Shown here: piece after piece, positions 19,512 through 29,172 of the stretch
How positions within the stretch are numbered: the first letter of the stretch is position 1
How the letters are laid out: each line of letters opens with the position of its first letter
Source of the DNA: Cupriavidus taiwanensis
GTDB taxonomy: Bacteria; Pseudomonadota; Gammaproteobacteria; Burkholderiales; Burkholderiaceae
Direction: 5' to 3'
Length of the DNA stretch: 64,000 bases
Assembly: GCF_900250075.1 (NCBI RefSeq)
Contig: NZ_LT977070.1
Span: forward strand, 1,178,001 to 1,242,000
Translations under genes and position numbers: made by a program
The notes under the pieces: model-generated
What the model was told of the DNA's origin: nothing
Databases searched by the model: none
What the model saw: the letters and a program-made list of their open reading frames with translations, nothing else

Positions 19512-20435
19512 ATGCCGACCGGCTATTACACGCACCCCGAGTTCCAGCGGCACGAGATGGGGCACTTCCACCCCGAGTGTCCGGAGCGCCTGCAGGCGAT
19601 CGAGGATCACCTGATTTCGCATGGCCTGGACGGGCTGCTGGAGCGCCGCGAGGCGCCGCCCGCCACGCGCGAGCAGCTCGAGCGCGTGCACCGGCCCGAG
19701 CACGTCGACGCGCTCGCAAGCGCCAGCCCGTCGAGCGGCTACCACGCGATCGACCCGGACACCTCGATGAACGCTCACACGCTCGCCGCCGCGACGCTGG
19801 CCGCGGGCGCGGCGGTGGCGGCCACCGATGCGGTGATCGCCGGCGAGTTCGAGAACGCGTTCTGCTGCGTGCGCCCGCCCGGCCACCACGCCGAGCCCGG
19901 CCGCGCCATGGGCTTCTGCTTCTACAACAACGTGGCCATCGCCGCGCGCCATGCGCTGCAGGCGCACGGGCTGGAGCGCGTGGCGATCATCGACTTCGAC
20001 GTCCATCACGGCAACGGCACCGAGGCGGCGTTCCGCGGCGACGAGCGCGTGATGATGTGCAGCATCTTCCAGCACCCGTTCTACCCCTACAGCGGCACCG
20101 AGCACCTGGCGCCGAACATGGTCAACATCCCGCTGCCGGCCTACAGCAACGGCATGGCGGTGCGCGAGGTGGTCGAGACCATCTGGCTGCCGCGCCTCAA
20201 TGAATTCCGTCCGCAGATGCTGTTCATTTCGGCCGGCTTCGACGCGCACCGCGAGGACGACCTGGGCCAGATGGGCCTGGTGGAGCAGGACTACGCCTGG
20301 ATCACCGGCCAGCTGGTCGACGTCGCGCGCACCCATGCGCAGGGCCGCATCGTCAGCTGCCTGGAGGGGGGCTACAACCTCAGCGCGCTGGGCCGCAGCG
20401 TGCTGGCCCACCTGAAGGTGCTGCTGGAGCACTAG
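19512..20435 (+). CDS. Histone-deacetylase-family amidohydrolase
   Basis: 307-residue zinc-dependent deacylase of the class II HDAC-like/acetoin-utilisation group. VRPPGHHAEPGRAMGFCFYN has the tandem His pair, DFDVHHGNGTEAAF and SAGFDAHRED give the zinc ligands, and EGGYNLSALG ends the domain. Bacterial members act on acetyl-polyamines, acetyl-lysine or other amides; the substrate here is unknown. It overlaps nothing and lies 12 bp upstream of the enoyl-CoA-hydratase-like gene, suggesting co-expression. Confidence 0.9.
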   Translation: MPTGYYTHPEFQRHEMGHFHPECPERLQAIEDHLISHGLDGLLERREAPPATREQLERVHRPEHVDALASASPSSGYHAIDPDTSMNAHTLAAATLAAGAAVAATDAVIAGEFENAFCCVRPPGHHAEPGRAMGFCFYNNVAIAARHALQAHGLERVAIIDFDVHHGNGTEAAFRGDERVMMCSIFQHPFYPYSGTEHLAPNMVNIPLPAYSNGMAVREVVETIWLPRLNEFRPQMLFISAGFDAHREDDLGQMGLVEQDYAWITGQLVDVARTHAQGRIVSCLEGGYNLSALGRSVLAHLKVLLEH

Positions 20436-20447
20436 GAGACCGCCACC

Positions 20448-21251
20448 ATGGCCGAGAACGATGCGCGCGTCGACGCGCCGCTGCTGACCGAATCGCGCGA
20501 TGCCCCGGGCGTGGCGCGCCTGACCATGAACCGGCCGCAGGCGTTCAACGCCTTGTCCGAAGGGCTGCTCGATGCGCTCACCGAAGCGCTGCGCCGGCTC
20601 GCCGCCGACCCCAGCGTGCGCGTGGTGGTGCTGGCGGGCGCCGGCAAGGCCTTTTGCGCCGGCCACGACCTGCGCGAGATGCGCGCGGCGCCGTCGCACG
20701 ATTACTACCGGCGCCTGTTCGACCGTTGCACGCGCATGATGATGGCGATCCAGCAGATGCCGCAGCCGGTGATCGCGCGGGTCCACGGCATTGCCACCGC
20801 GGCCGGCTGCCAGCTGGTGGCGATGTGCGACCTGGCGGTGGCCGCGGACGATGCGCGCTTTGCCGTGTCGGGCGTCAACCTGGGCCTGTTCTGCTCGACC
20901 CCGGGCGTGGCGCTGTCACGCAACCTGCACCGCAAGCAGGCCATGGAGATGCTGCTGACCGGCGACATGATCGACGCCGCCGGTGCGCGCGAACGCGGAC
21001 TGGTCAACCGGGTGGTGCCGGCCGGCGAACTGGACGCCGAGGTGGCGCGGCTGGCCGCCAGCATCTGCGCCAAGCCGGCCGCCGCCGTCGCCGCCGGCAA
21101 GGGGCTGTTCTACCGCCAGCTCGAGATGGGCATCGAGGCGGCCTACCAGCTTGCCGGCCAGACCATGGCGTGCAACATGATGGACGAGTCGGCGCTGGAA
21201 GGGGTACAAGCCTTCATCGACAAGCGGCCGCCGTCGTGGCGTGCCTCCTGA
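20448..21251 (+). CDS. Enoyl-CoA hydratase/isomerase-family protein (ECHDC3-like), catalytic Glu pair absent
   Basis: Crotonase-fold protein of 267 residues behind TAGGAGACC. The oxyanion-hole region AFCAGHDLREM and GIATAAGCQLVAMCDLAVA are clear. The two glutamates used by true hydratases are replaced: Gln122 in GCQLVA (usually GCELA) and Gly142 in AVSGVNLG (usually QPE). GLFCSTPGVALSR resembles the ECHDC3 subgroup, whose reaction is not settled. It is probably not a classic beta-oxidation hydratase. Co-transcribed with the upstream HDAC-like gene. Confidence 0.85.
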   Translation: MAENDARVDAPLLTESRDAPGVARLTMNRPQAFNALSEGLLDALTEALRRLAADPSVRVVVLAGAGKAFCAGHDLREMRAAPSHDYYRRLFDRCTRMMMAIQQMPQPVIARVHGIATAAGCQLVAMCDLAVAADDARFAVSGVNLGLFCSTPGVALSRNLHRKQAMEMLLTGDMIDAAGARERGLVNRVVPAGELDAEVARLAASICAKPAAAVAAGKGLFYRQLEMGIEAAYQLAGQTMACNMMDESALEGVQAFIDKRPPSWRAS

Positions 21252-21263
21252 TCGACTTTGTGG

Positions 21264-21400
21264 GTCTTTATATGCCGGGAACGTATAAAGACATCGGCAA
21301 AAAGTCGTTTAAGGTATGAAGCGAATCGCATAAAATACGCGCTTCAGAAAAATAACGAGCGGCAACAGCGCTGGAGATCCCTCGCCTGTTGCCGTTTTCT
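21264..21400 (+). promoter_or_regulatory. metN leader with three inverted repeats, the last terminator-like
   Basis: GTCTTTATA (21264-21272) repeats inverted as TATAAAGAC (21284-21292). GAAGCG (21318-21323) repeats inverted as CGCTTC (21340-21345), around a -10-like TAAAAT (21331-21336) with a weak TTTAAG 17 bp upstream. CGGCAACAG (21360-21368) pairs with CTGTTGCCG (21386-21394) and is followed at once by TTTTCTTTT. The last hairpin ends about 15 bases before the metN ATG, so it looks like an attenuator. No known SAM or SAH riboswitch pattern was recognised. Confidence 0.55.
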
Positions 21401-21416
21401 TTTGGTCACCTTTTCC

Positions 21417-22451
21417 ATGATCGAACTGCAAGGACTGTCGCAGCGCTTCCCGGGCGCGTCTGGCGACGTGCATGCATTGCGGGACGTCAGCCTGTCGATT
21501 GCGGCGGGCGAAGTCTTCGGCATCATCGGGCGCAGCGGCGCTGGCAAGAGCACGCTGGTCCGCGCCATTAACCTGCTGAACCGGCCTACCAGCGGCCGCG
21601 TCGTCGTCGCCGGCCAGGACCTGACCGCGCTGGACAACGGCGCGCTGCGCCTGGCGCGGCGCGAGATCGGCATGATCTTCCAGCACTTCAACCTGCTGTC
21701 GTCGCGCACCGTTTATGACAACGTGGCGCTGCCACTGGAACTGGCCGGCAAGCCCAGGGCTGAAATTGCCGCCACCGTGCTGCCGCTGCTGGAGCTGGTC
21801 GGGCTGTCGGCGCTGAAGGACCGCTACCCGGCGCAGATCAGCGGCGGGCAGAAGCAGCGCGTGGGCATTGCGCGCGCGCTGGCAAGCAAGCCCAAGGTGC
21901 TGCTGTCGGACGAAGCCACTTCCGCGCTGGACCCGGAAACCACGCGTTCCATCCTGGACCTGCTCAAGCAGATCAACCGCGAGCTGGGCCTGACCATCGT
22001 GATGATCACGCACCAGATGGAAGTCATCAAGCAGGTCTGCGACCGCGTCGCCGTGCTCGAGGCCGGCCAGGTGGTGGAGAGCGGCCGCGTGATCGACGTC
22101 TTCCTGCGGCCGCAGCACGAGGTCACGCGCGCCATGATCGGCGACGTCATCTCGCAGGAGTTGCCGGCGAGCGTGCTCAAGCGTGTCGAAAGCCGGCTCG
22201 GCAACGGGCGCGACCACGTCTATCGCCTCGCCTTCACCGGCGAGGGTGTCGACCAGCCGGTGCTGGCGCAGGCGATCCGCCGCTACGGGCTGGATTTCAA
22301 CATCCTGCACGGCCATATCGACGAGATCCAGGGCCAGGCCTTCGGCTCGCTGGCGATCATGGCCACCGGCGAACTGGCCGATGTGAAGGCGGCAATGGAA
22401 TACCTGCAGGCGCAAGGCGTCGTGGTGGAGGAGTTCGAGCATGTGGTCTGA
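21417..22451 (+). CDS. metN: Methionine ABC importer, ATP-binding protein
   Basis: ATPase of the D/L-methionine importer. Walker [10 protein letters not shown] is at residues 38-46, signature ISGGQ at 141-145, Walker B VLLSDE at 161-166, and a C-terminal NIL domain (about 265-344) that in E. coli MetN senses methionine and inhibits transport. 344 residues from ATG 21417 ([11 protein letters not shown]); the frame is open upstream but the extra residues are not family-like. It overlaps metI by 11 bp. Confidence 0.96.
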   Translation: MIELQGLSQRFPGASGDVHALRDVSLSIAAGEVFGIIGRSGAGKSTLVRAINLLNRPTSGRVVVAGQDLTALDNGALRLARREIGMIFQHFNLLSSRTVYDNVALPLELAGKPRAEIAATVLPLLELVGLSALKDRYPAQISGGQKQRVGIARALASKPKVLLSDEATSALDPETTRSILDLLKQINRELGLTIVMITHQMEVIKQVCDRVAVLEAGQVVESGRVIDVFLRPQHEVTRAMIGDVISQELPASVLKRVESRLGNGRDHVYRLAFTGEGVDQPVLAQAIRRYGLDFNILHGHIDEIQGQAFGSLAIMATGELADVKAAMEYLQAQGVVVEEFEHVV

Positions 22452-23094
22452 AATGTTTGACCTGTTCCTGACGTCGTTCAACGAGACCCTGCTGATGGTG
22501 GTGATCTCGGGCGTGGTCGGCGCGCTGCTGGGCGTGCCGCTGGGCGTGCTGCTGCACCTGACCAACCGCGGCGGCGTGCTGTCGCACCCGCTGTTCAACC
22601 GCACCATCGGCGTGGTGGTCAACGCGGTGCGCTCGATCCCGTTCATCATCCTGCTGGTGGTGGTGATCCCGTTCACGCGCTTTATCGTCGGCTCGTCGAT
22701 CGGCACCACCGCGGCGATCGTGCCGCTGACCATCGCGGCGATCCCGTTTATCGCGCGCCTGGTCGAAAGCGCGCTGCGCGAGGTCGACAAGGGCCTGGTC
22801 GAGGCGGCGCAGTCGATGGGCGCCACCACGCGCCAGATCGTATGGAAGGTGCTGCTGCCCGAGGCCATGCCCGGCATCGTCGCCGGCCTGACCATCACCT
22901 TTGTCAGCCTGGTCGGCTATTCGGCCATGGCCGGCGCGATCGGCGGCGGCGGCCTGGGCGACCTGGGCATCCGCTATGGCTACCAGCGCTACATCACCGA
23001 GGTGATGGTGGCGGTGGTGGTGATCCTGATCGTGTTCGTGCAGGCGGTGCAGAGCTTTGGCGACTGGCTGGTCCGCCGCATCAGCCACCGTTGA
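22441..23094 (+). CDS. metI: Methionine ABC importer, permease
   Basis: 217-residue inner-membrane protein with about five membrane segments. The coupling loop [20 protein letters not shown] (EAA motif) contacts MetN. Start ATG 22441 lies within the metN end, implying translational coupling. [20 protein letters not shown] and the C-terminal [17 protein letters not shown] are typical of MetI. Confidence 0.96.
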   Translation: MWSEMFDLFLTSFNETLLMVVISGVVGALLGVPLGVLLHLTNRGGVLSHPLFNRTIGVVVNAVRSIPFIILLVVVIPFTRFIVGSSIGTTAAIVPLTIAAIPFIARLVESALREVDKGLVEAAQSMGATTRQIVWKVLLPEAMPGIVAGLTITFVSLVGYSAMAGAIGGGGLGDLGIRYGYQRYITEVMVAVVVILIVFVQAVQSFGDWLVRRISHR

Positions 23095-23126
23095 ACCCAG
23101 ACTTTTTCGAGATAGGAACGTACATC

Positions 23127-23924
23127 ATGCAACGTCGCAACCTGCTGCAATGGATGCTCGGCGCCGCCCTCGGCGCCTCGCTGGCCACCGGCGCGATCGC
23201 CCAGGACAAGCCGATCAAGATCGGCGTCACCGGCGGCCCGCACGCCCAGATCATGGAACAGGTGAAAAAGGTCGCCGCCAAGGACGGCCTCAATATCCAG
23301 GTGGTCGAGTTCAGCGACTACATCCAGCCCAACGCCGCGCTCGCCGCCGGCGACCTGGATGCCAACAGCTACCAGCACCTGCCTTACCTGGAAGCCCAGA
23401 TCAAGGACCGCGGCTACAAGTTCACGCATATCGCGTACACGGTGACCTTCCCGATGGGCGTGTACTCGAAAAAGATCAAGTCGCTCGACCAGCTCAAGCA
23501 GGGCGCGCGCGTGGGCGTGCCCAACGACCCCACCAATGGTGGCCGCGGGCTGTTGCTGCTGCAGAGCAAGGGCGTGATCAAGCTCAAGCCCAACGCGGGC
23601 CTGAAGGCGACGCCGCTGGACATCGTCGAGAACCCGAAGAAGATCCGCATCGTCGAACTGGACGCCGCGCAGCTGCCGCGCTCGCTGGATGATCTGGATG
23701 CCGCCGCGATCAACGGCAACTACGCGGAATCGGCGGGCCTCTCGCCGACCAAGGATGCGATTGCCATCGAGGGTCCGAAGGGTCCGTATGCCAACCTGAT
23801 CGCGATCCGCGAGGCCGACAAGGGCAAGCCCTGGGTGGCCAAGCTGGTGAAGGCCTACCATTCGCCGGAAATCAAGCAATACGTCACATCGACCTTCAAG
23901 GAATCGGTCATCACCGCCTGGTAA
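23127..23924 (+). CDS. metQ: Methionine ABC importer, substrate-binding protein
   Basis: 265-residue NlpA/MetQ-family binding protein. A signal peptide (MQRRNLLQWMLGAALGASLA) probably ends at AIA-QD after residue 25; there is no cysteine, so unlike E. coli MetQ this is a soluble periplasmic protein rather than a lipoprotein. GVTGGPHAQIMEQVKKVAA and FSDYIQPNAALAAGDLDANS are characteristic. GGAACG-type spacing precedes ATG 23127, 32 bp after metI. Confidence 0.95.
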   Translation: MQRRNLLQWMLGAALGASLATGAIAQDKPIKIGVTGGPHAQIMEQVKKVAAKDGLNIQVVEFSDYIQPNAALAAGDLDANSYQHLPYLEAQIKDRGYKFTHIAYTVTFPMGVYSKKIKSLDQLKQGARVGVPNDPTNGGRGLLLLQSKGVIKLKPNAGLKATPLDIVENPKKIRIVELDAAQLPRSLDDLDAAAINGNYAESAGLSPTKDAIAIEGPKGPYANLIAIREADKGKPWVAKLVKAYHSPEIKQYVTSTFKESVITAW

Positions 23925-24013
23925 TTTCCTGGTAAGCCTGCGTCACTCGAGGGTTTCATCCAATCGGACGAGGCCTGCCGGCGTGGCTTTGCGGCACAAT
24001 CGCCTGACCGGTA

Positions 24014-24047
24014 AAAAAGGTGCCGGGCCTATGCCCGGCATCATTTT
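24014..24047 (+). terminator. Probable terminator after metQ
   Basis: TGCCGGGC (24021-24028) pairs with GCCCGGCA (24033-24040) around CTAT, with an A6 run before and TCATTTT after. It separates metNIQ from etfBA; the T tract is interrupted. Confidence 0.75.
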
Positions 24048-24052
24048 GCCGA

Positions 24053-24107
24053 TAAAATAGTACGATCGTTCGAAAAATAGGAGAGCCGCCAACCCGGTGG
24101 TTATAAT
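24053..24107 (+). promoter_or_regulatory. etfBA promoter region with overlapping short palindromes
   Basis: Two -10-like boxes are present: TAAAAT (24053-24058) and a perfect TATAAT (24102-24107), neither with a good -35. Between them lie ACGATCGT (24062-24069) and TTCGAA (24069-24074), overlapping palindromes that could bind a TetR-type regulator of acyl-CoA metabolism. The link to a regulator is inference. Confidence 0.4.
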
Positions 24108-24155
24108 GACGAGCGAACAAAATTTCTGACTATCAGCTATCAGTGGAGTGAGCGC

Positions 24156-24905
24156 ATGAAAGTACTCGTCGCAGTCAAGCGGGTGGTGGATTACAACGTC
24201 AAGGTCCGCGTCAAGGCGGACGGTTCGGGCGTCGATCTGGCCAACGTCAAGATGAGCATGAACCCCTTCGACGAAATCGCCGTGGAAGAGGCCGTGCGCC
24301 TGAAGGAAGCCGGCGTTGCCACCGAAGTGGTCGCCGTGTCGTGCGGTGTCACGCAGTGCCAGGAAACCCTGCGCACCGCGATGGCCATCGGTGCCGACCG
24401 CGGCATCCTGGTGGAATCGAACGAAGACCTGCAACCGCTGGCCGTGGCCAAGCTGCTGAAGGCGCTGATCGACAAGGAACAGCCGCAACTGGTGATCCTG
24501 GGCAAGCAGGCCATCGACGACGACTCCAACCAGACCGGCCAGATGGTCGCCGCGCTGGCCAACCTGCCGCAAGCCACGTTCGCCTCGAAGGTGGTGGTGG
24601 CCGACGGCAAGGCCTCGGTCACGCGTGAAGTCGACGGCGGCCTGGAAACGCTGTCGCTGACCCTGCCGGCGGTGGTGACCACCGACCTGCGCCTGAACGA
24701 GCCGCGCTACGTCACGCTGCCGAATATCATGAAGGCGAAGAAGAAGCCGCTCGACACCGTCAAGCCGGAAGACCTCGGCGTCGACGTCAAGCCGCGCCTG
24801 TCGACCCTGAAAGTGGTCGAGCCGCCCAAGCGCAGCGCGGGTGTGATGGTGCCGGACGTCGCGACGCTGGTGCAGAAGCTGAAGAACGAAGCCAAGGTTA
24901 TCTGA
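24156..24905 (+). CDS. etfB: Electron transfer flavoprotein, beta subunit
   Basis: 249-residue AMP-binding subunit of ETF, which carries electrons from acyl-CoA and related dehydrogenases to ETF-ubiquinone oxidoreductase. [37 protein letters not shown] and [16 protein letters not shown] are family signatures, as is the recognition-loop region [31 protein letters not shown] precedes ATG 24156. etfA follows by 18 bp. Confidence 0.97.
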   Translation: MKVLVAVKRVVDYNVKVRVKADGSGVDLANVKMSMNPFDEIAVEEAVRLKEAGVATEVVAVSCGVTQCQETLRTAMAIGADRGILVESNEDLQPLAVAKLLKALIDKEQPQLVILGKQAIDDDSNQTGQMVAALANLPQATFASKVVVADGKASVTREVDGGLETLSLTLPAVVTTDLRLNEPRYVTLPNIMKAKKKPLDTVKPEDLGVDVKPRLSTLKVVEPPKRSAGVMVPDVATLVQKLKNEAKVI

Positions 24906-24923
24906 GCGCGGGGGAGAGAGAAC

Positions 24924-25859
24924 ATGACTGCACTCGTCATTGCTGAACACGACAATCAATCGATCAAGGGCGCCACGCTCAACACCGTAACCGCCGCAGC
25001 CCAGTGCGGCGGCGACGTGCACGTGCTGGTGGCCGGTTCCAACGCCAAGGCCGCGGCCGATGCCGCCGCCAAGATCGCGGGCGTGACCAAGGTCCTGCTG
25101 GCCGATGCCGCCTACTTCGGCGACGGCCTGGCCGAGAACGTCGCCGAGCAGGCGCTGGCCATCGCCAACGACTACTCGCACATCCTGGCCCCGGCCACCC
25201 CGTACGGCAAGAACATCCTGCCGCGCGTGGCCGCCAAGCTGGACGTGGCCCAGATCTCGGAAATCTCCAAGGTCGACGCCCCGGACACCTTCGAGCGTCC
25301 GATCTACGCCGGCAATGCCATCGCCACGGTCAAGTCGGAAGACAAGATCAAGGTCATCACCGTGCGCGGCACCGCCTTCGACGCCGCCGCTGCCGAAGGT
25401 GGCTCGGCCGCCGTCGAGACCCTGCCGGCCGTGGCCGACGCGGGCGTTTCGCAATTCGTTTCGCGCGAAGTGGCCAAGAGCGACCGTCCGGAACTGACCG
25501 CCGCCAAGATCATCGTCTCGGGTGGCCGTGGCGTGGGTTCGGGCGAGAACTACACCAAGGTGCTGACGCCGCTGGCCGACAAGCTGAACGCCGCGCTGGG
25601 CGCCTCGCGCGCCGCGGTGGACGCCGGCTTCGTGCCGAACGACTACCAGGTCGGCCAGACCGGCAAGATCGTCGCGCCGCAGCTGTATATCGCCGTCGGC
25701 ATCTCGGGCGCGATCCAGCACCTGGCCGGCATGAAGGACTCCAAGGTGATCGTCGCGATCAACAAGGATGCCGAGGCCCCGATCTTCTCCGTGGCCGACT
25801 ACGGCCTGGTGGGCGACCTGAACACCGTGGTGCCGGAGCTGGTGGCGGCACTGGGCTGA
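24924..25859 (+). CDS. etfA: Electron transfer flavoprotein, alpha subunit
   Basis: 311-residue FAD-binding partner of EtfB. The C-terminal FAD domain has [32 protein letters not shown] and [20 protein letters not shown], all standard. GGGGGAGAGAGAAC precedes the ATG. The gene is followed by a hairpin with T run (25923-25956), so the acyl-CoA dehydrogenase downstream may be partly uncoupled. Confidence 0.97.
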   Translation: MTALVIAEHDNQSIKGATLNTVTAAAQCGGDVHVLVAGSNAKAAADAAAKIAGVTKVLLADAAYFGDGLAENVAEQALAIANDYSHILAPATPYGKNILPRVAAKLDVAQISEISKVDAPDTFERPIYAGNAIATVKSEDKIKVITVRGTAFDAAAAEGGSAAVETLPAVADAGVSQFVSREVAKSDRPELTAAKIIVSGGRGVGSGENYTKVLTPLADKLNAALGASRAAVDAGFVPNDYQVGQTGKIVAPQLYIAVGISGAIQHLAGMKDSKVIVAINKDAEAPIFSVADYGLVGDLNTVVPELVAALG

Positions 25860-25922
25860 TGCCGCGCCGGCCGTGCCGACCGCCGTGCGGCCGGCACGGA
25901 TAGCAGCAGGCAGCAAGTATCG

Positions 25923-25956
25923 AGCCGTTCCGGGGGCGACCCGCGAACGGCTTTTT
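25923..25956 (+). terminator. Probable terminator between etfA and the acyl-CoA dehydrogenase gene
   Basis: AGCCGTTC (25923-25930) pairs with GAACGGCT (25945-25952), loop 14 bases, followed by TTTT. It is only about 20 bases before the next start codon, so read-through or partial termination is likely. Confidence 0.65.
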
Positions 25957-25977
25957 CATACATGTTGGGAGACATCG

Positions 25978-27762
25978 ATGACCTACCGTGCGCCGATCAA
26001 GGACATGCTGTTCGTCATGAACGAGCTGGCCGGACTTGAAGCCGTCAGCCAGCTGCCCGGCTTCGAGGAAGCCACCCCCGAGACGGCCGAGGCCGTGCTC
26101 GACGAGGCCGCCAAGTTCAACGAGCAGGTGGTGGCGCCGCTGAACCGCGCCGGCGACCTCGAGCCGAGCAGCTGGAAGGACGGCGTGGTTACCACCACGC
26201 CCGGCTTCAGGGAAGCCTTCCGCCAGTTCGGCGAGGGTGGCTGGCAGGGCGTGCTGCATCCGCAGAAATTCGGCGGCCAGGGCCTGCCCAAGCTGATCGC
26301 CACGGCGTGCAACGAGATGCTGAACAGCGCGAACCTGTCGTTCGCGCTGTGCCCGCTGCTGACCGACGGCGCCATCGAAGCGCTGCTGACGGCAGGTTCC
26401 GACGCGCAGAAGGCTACCTTCCTGCCCAAGCTGATCTCGGGCGAGTGGACCGGCACCATGAACCTGACCGAGCCGCAGGCGGGCTCGGACCTGGCCGCGG
26501 TGCGCACCCGCGCCGAGCCGCAGGGCGACGGCACCTACAAGGTGTTCGGCACCAAGATCTTCATCACCTACGGCGAGCACGACATGGCGCAGAACATCGT
26601 CCATCTCGTGCTGGCCCGCACCCCTGACGCCCCCGAGGGCGTGAAGGGCATCTCGCTGTTCATCGTGCCCAAGTTCCTGGTCAATGACGATGGCAGCACC
26701 GGGGCGCGCAACGACGTGCATTGCGTCTCGATCGAACACAAGCTGGGCATCAAGGCCAGCCCCACGGCGGTGCTGCAGTTCGGCGACCATGGCGGCGCGA
26801 TCGGCACGCTGGTGGGCGAAGAAAACCGCGGCCTCGAGTACATGTTCATCATGATGAACTCGGCGCGTTTCTCGGTCGGCATGCAGGGCATCGCGGTGTC
26901 CGAGCGCGCCTACCAGCAGGCGGTGGCGTATGCGCGCGAGCGCGTGCAGAGCCGCCCCGTGGATGGCTCGGCGCGCGAGGCGGTGACCATCATCCACCAT
27001 CCGGACGTCAAGCGCATGCTGATGACCATGCGCGCGCTGACCGAAGGCGCGCGCGCGGTGGCGTACGTGGCCGCGGCCGCCAGCGATGCGGCGCACCAGC
27101 ATCCCGACGAAGCCGTGCGCCGGCAGAACCAGGCGTTCTACGAGTTCATGGTGCCGGTGGTGAAGGGCTGGAGCACCGAGCTGTCGATCGATGTCACCAG
27201 CCTCGGCGTGCAGGTGCACGGCGGCATGGGCTTTATCGAGGAAACCGGCGCGGCGCAGCACTACCGCGACGCACGCATCCTGCCGATCTACGAGGGCACC
27301 ACGGCAATCCAGGCCAACGACCTGGTTGGGCGCAAGACCGTGCGCGACGGCGGCGCCGTGGCACGCGAGATCTGCGCGCAGATTGCCGAGACCGAGGCCG
27401 CGCTCGGCCGGCACGGCGGCGCGGCCTTCACCGCGGTGCAGGCGCAGCTGGCCAGGGGCCGCGCCGCGCTGGAGGCCGTGGTCGAGTTCGTCGTCTCCAA
27501 CGCCAAGTCGGACCCGAACGCGGTCTTCGCCGGCAGCGTGCCTTACCTGAAGCTGTGCGGCATCGTGTTCTCCGGCTGGCAGTTCGGCCGCGCCATGCTG
27601 GCCGCCGATGCAAAACGGGCCGACAATCCTGCCTTCCACGAGGCCAAGATCGCCACCGCGCATTTCTTTGCCGAGCACATCCTGTCGCAGGCACCGGCGC
27701 TGCGCGATGCCGTGGTCGGCGGCGGGGCGCCGGCCAATGCCTTGAGCGCCGAGCAGTTCTGA
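25978..27762 (+). CDS. Acyl-CoA dehydrogenase (594-residue, extended C-terminus)
   Basis: FAD enzyme that introduces the 2,3 double bond in acyl-CoA and passes electrons to the ETF encoded just upstream. MNLTEPQAGSDLAAVRTRA binds FAD, and VQVHGGMGFIEETGAAQHYRD precedes the probable catalytic Glu439 in IYEGTTAIQANDL. About 594 residues, longer than short-chain enzymes (around 380), with the C-terminal domain seen in long-chain-type and phenylpropionyl-type members. ATG 25978 follows TTGGGAGACATCG. Chain-length preference cannot be read. Confidence 0.93.
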   Translation: MTYRAPIKDMLFVMNELAGLEAVSQLPGFEEATPETAEAVLDEAAKFNEQVVAPLNRAGDLEPSSWKDGVVTTTPGFREAFRQFGEGGWQGVLHPQKFGGQGLPKLIATACNEMLNSANLSFALCPLLTDGAIEALLTAGSDAQKATFLPKLISGEWTGTMNLTEPQAGSDLAAVRTRAEPQGDGTYKVFGTKIFITYGEHDMAQNIVHLVLARTPDAPEGVKGISLFIVPKFLVNDDGSTGARNDVHCVSIEHKLGIKASPTAVLQFGDHGGAIGTLVGEENRGLEYMFIMMNSARFSVGMQGIAVSERAYQQAVAYARERVQSRPVDGSAREAVTIIHHPDVKRMLMTMRALTEGARAVAYVAAAASDAAHQHPDEAVRRQNQAFYEFMVPVVKGWSTELSIDVTSLGVQVHGGMGFIEETGAAQHYRDARILPIYEGTTAIQANDLVGRKTVRDGGAVAREICAQIAETEAALGRHGGAAFTAVQAQLARGRAALEAVVEFVVSNAKSDPNAVFAGSVPYLKLCGIVFSGWQFGRAMLAADAKRADNPAFHEAKIATAHFFAEHILSQAPALRDAVVGGGAPANALSAEQF

Positions 27763-27784
27763 GCGTTGCGCGCGGCGCGCGGAT

Positions 27785-27817
27785 AAAAAAGGGCGACCTG
27801 CAAGGTCGCCCTTTTTT
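27785..27817. terminator. Bidirectional intrinsic terminator, acyl-CoA dehydrogenase/dadA
   Basis: GGGCGACCT (27791-27799) pairs with AGGTCGCCC (27803-27811), with A6 before and T6 after. It sits between convergent genes. Confidence 0.95.
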
Positions 27818-27839
27818 GCTTGGGAAAACCGGCCTTGTA

Positions 27840-29144
27840 TCAGGCGGCTGCCGGACGCGGCGCCAGGTGATGGCGCGCCGGCTTCAGGTAACGGCTGACC
27901 GACAGGTCGTCGGCACGGATCGCCGGCGACTTGCCCGAGACCAGGTCCGACAGCAGCTTGCCGGAGCCGCAGGCCATGGTCCAGCCGAGCGTGCCGTGGC
28001 CGGTGTTCAGCCACAGGCCGCGCACCTGGGTCGGGCCGACGATGGGCGTGCCGTCCGGCGTCATCGGGCGCAGGCCGGTCCAGAAGGTGGCCTGGCTGAC
28101 ATCGCCGGCGCCCGGGAACAGGTCGGTCACCACATGCTCGAGCGTGCGGCGCTTGGCCGGGTCGAGGCTGCGGTCATAGCCGACGATCTGCGCCATGCCG
28201 CCGACACGGATGCGGTCGTCGAAACGGGTCAGCGCCACCTTGTAGGTCTCGTCGAGCACCGTCGAGACCGGCGCGCGCGAGGCATCGCTGAGCGGCACGG
28301 TGATCGAGAAGCCCTTGAGCGGATACACCGGCAGGTTGGACATGCCGCGCAGGAAGGGCTTGACCAGCTGCGTCGACCAGCTGCCCAGCGCCACCACCAC
28401 CAGGTCGGCCGCCATCGGCTCGCCATCGACCACGGCGCCGGTGACGGCGTCGCCGTGGCTCATCAGGCCGTCGATCGAGCGGTTGTACAGGAAGCGGACG
28501 CCCAGCGTGCCGGCCATGCCGGCCAGGCGTTGCGTGAACAGCGCGCAGTCGCCGGTTTCGTCATTGGGAAGGCGCAGGCCGCCGGCCAGCTTGTGGCGGA
28601 CGGCGGCCAGCGCCGGTTCGCTCGCGGCGAGTTCTTCGCGCGAAAGCAACTGGTAGGGAACCCCGGCCTGTTCCAGCACCGCGATATCCTTGGCCGCGCC
28701 CTGCAGCTGTTCGTCGGTGCGGAACACCTGCAGCGTGCCTTGCTGGCGGCCTTCGTAGGCAATGCCGGTTTCCGCGCGCAGCGCGCGGATGCAGTCGCGG
28801 CTGTATTCGGCCAGCCGCACCATGCGCTCCTTGTTGACGGCATAGCGCCCGGCGCTGCAGTTCAGCAGCATCTGCCACATCCATTGCAGCTGGAACAGCG
28901 TGCCGTCCGGGCGGATGCTGAGCGGCGCGTGTTCCTGGAACATCCACTTGATCGCCTTCAGCGGCACGCCGGGCGCGGCCCACGGCGACGCATAGCCGGG
29001 CGAGATCTGGCCCGCATTGGCAAAGCTGGTGCCGAGCGCGGGGCCGGCCTCGCGGTCGACCACGGTCACTTCATGGCCGGCCTTGGCCAGGTACCACGCA
29101 CTGGTGACGCCAATCACGCCACTGCCAAGTACGAGAACGCGCAT
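27840..29144 (-). CDS. dadA: D-amino acid dehydrogenase
   Basis: FAD-dependent, membrane-associated oxidative deamination of D-amino acids (mainly D-alanine) to 2-oxo acids with electrons to quinone. The Rossmann motif [20 protein letters not shown] is at the N-terminus; [20 protein letters not shown] and [16 protein letters not shown] near the C-terminus are DadA hallmarks. 434 residues. Alanine racemase (dadX), its usual partner, is not nearby. An Lrp/AsnC gene is divergent, sharing a 107-bp intergenic region. Confidence 0.96.
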   Translation of the reverse strand: MRVLVLGSGVIGVTSAWYLAKAGHEVTVVDREAGPALGTSFANAGQISPGYASPWAAPGVPLKAIKWMFQEHAPLSIRPDGTLFQLQWMWQMLLNCSAGRYAVNKERMVRLAEYSRDCIRALRAETGIAYEGRQQGTLQVFRTDEQLQGAAKDIAVLEQAGVPYQLLSREELAASEPALAAVRHKLAGGLRLPNDETGDCALFTQRLAGMAGTLGVRFLYNRSIDGLMSHGDAVTGAVVDGEPMAADLVVVALGSWSTQLVKPFLRGMSNLPVYPLKGFSITVPLSDASRAPVSTVLDETYKVALTRFDDRIRVGGMAQIVGYDRSLDPAKRRTLEHVVTDLFPGAGDVSQATFWTGLRPMTPDGTPIVGPTQVRGLWLNTGHGTLGWTMACGSGKLLSDLVSGKSPAIRADDLSVSRYLKPARHHLAPRPAAA

Positions 29145-29172
29145 TTCGGGGGCTCCAACTGCGATGACTACG

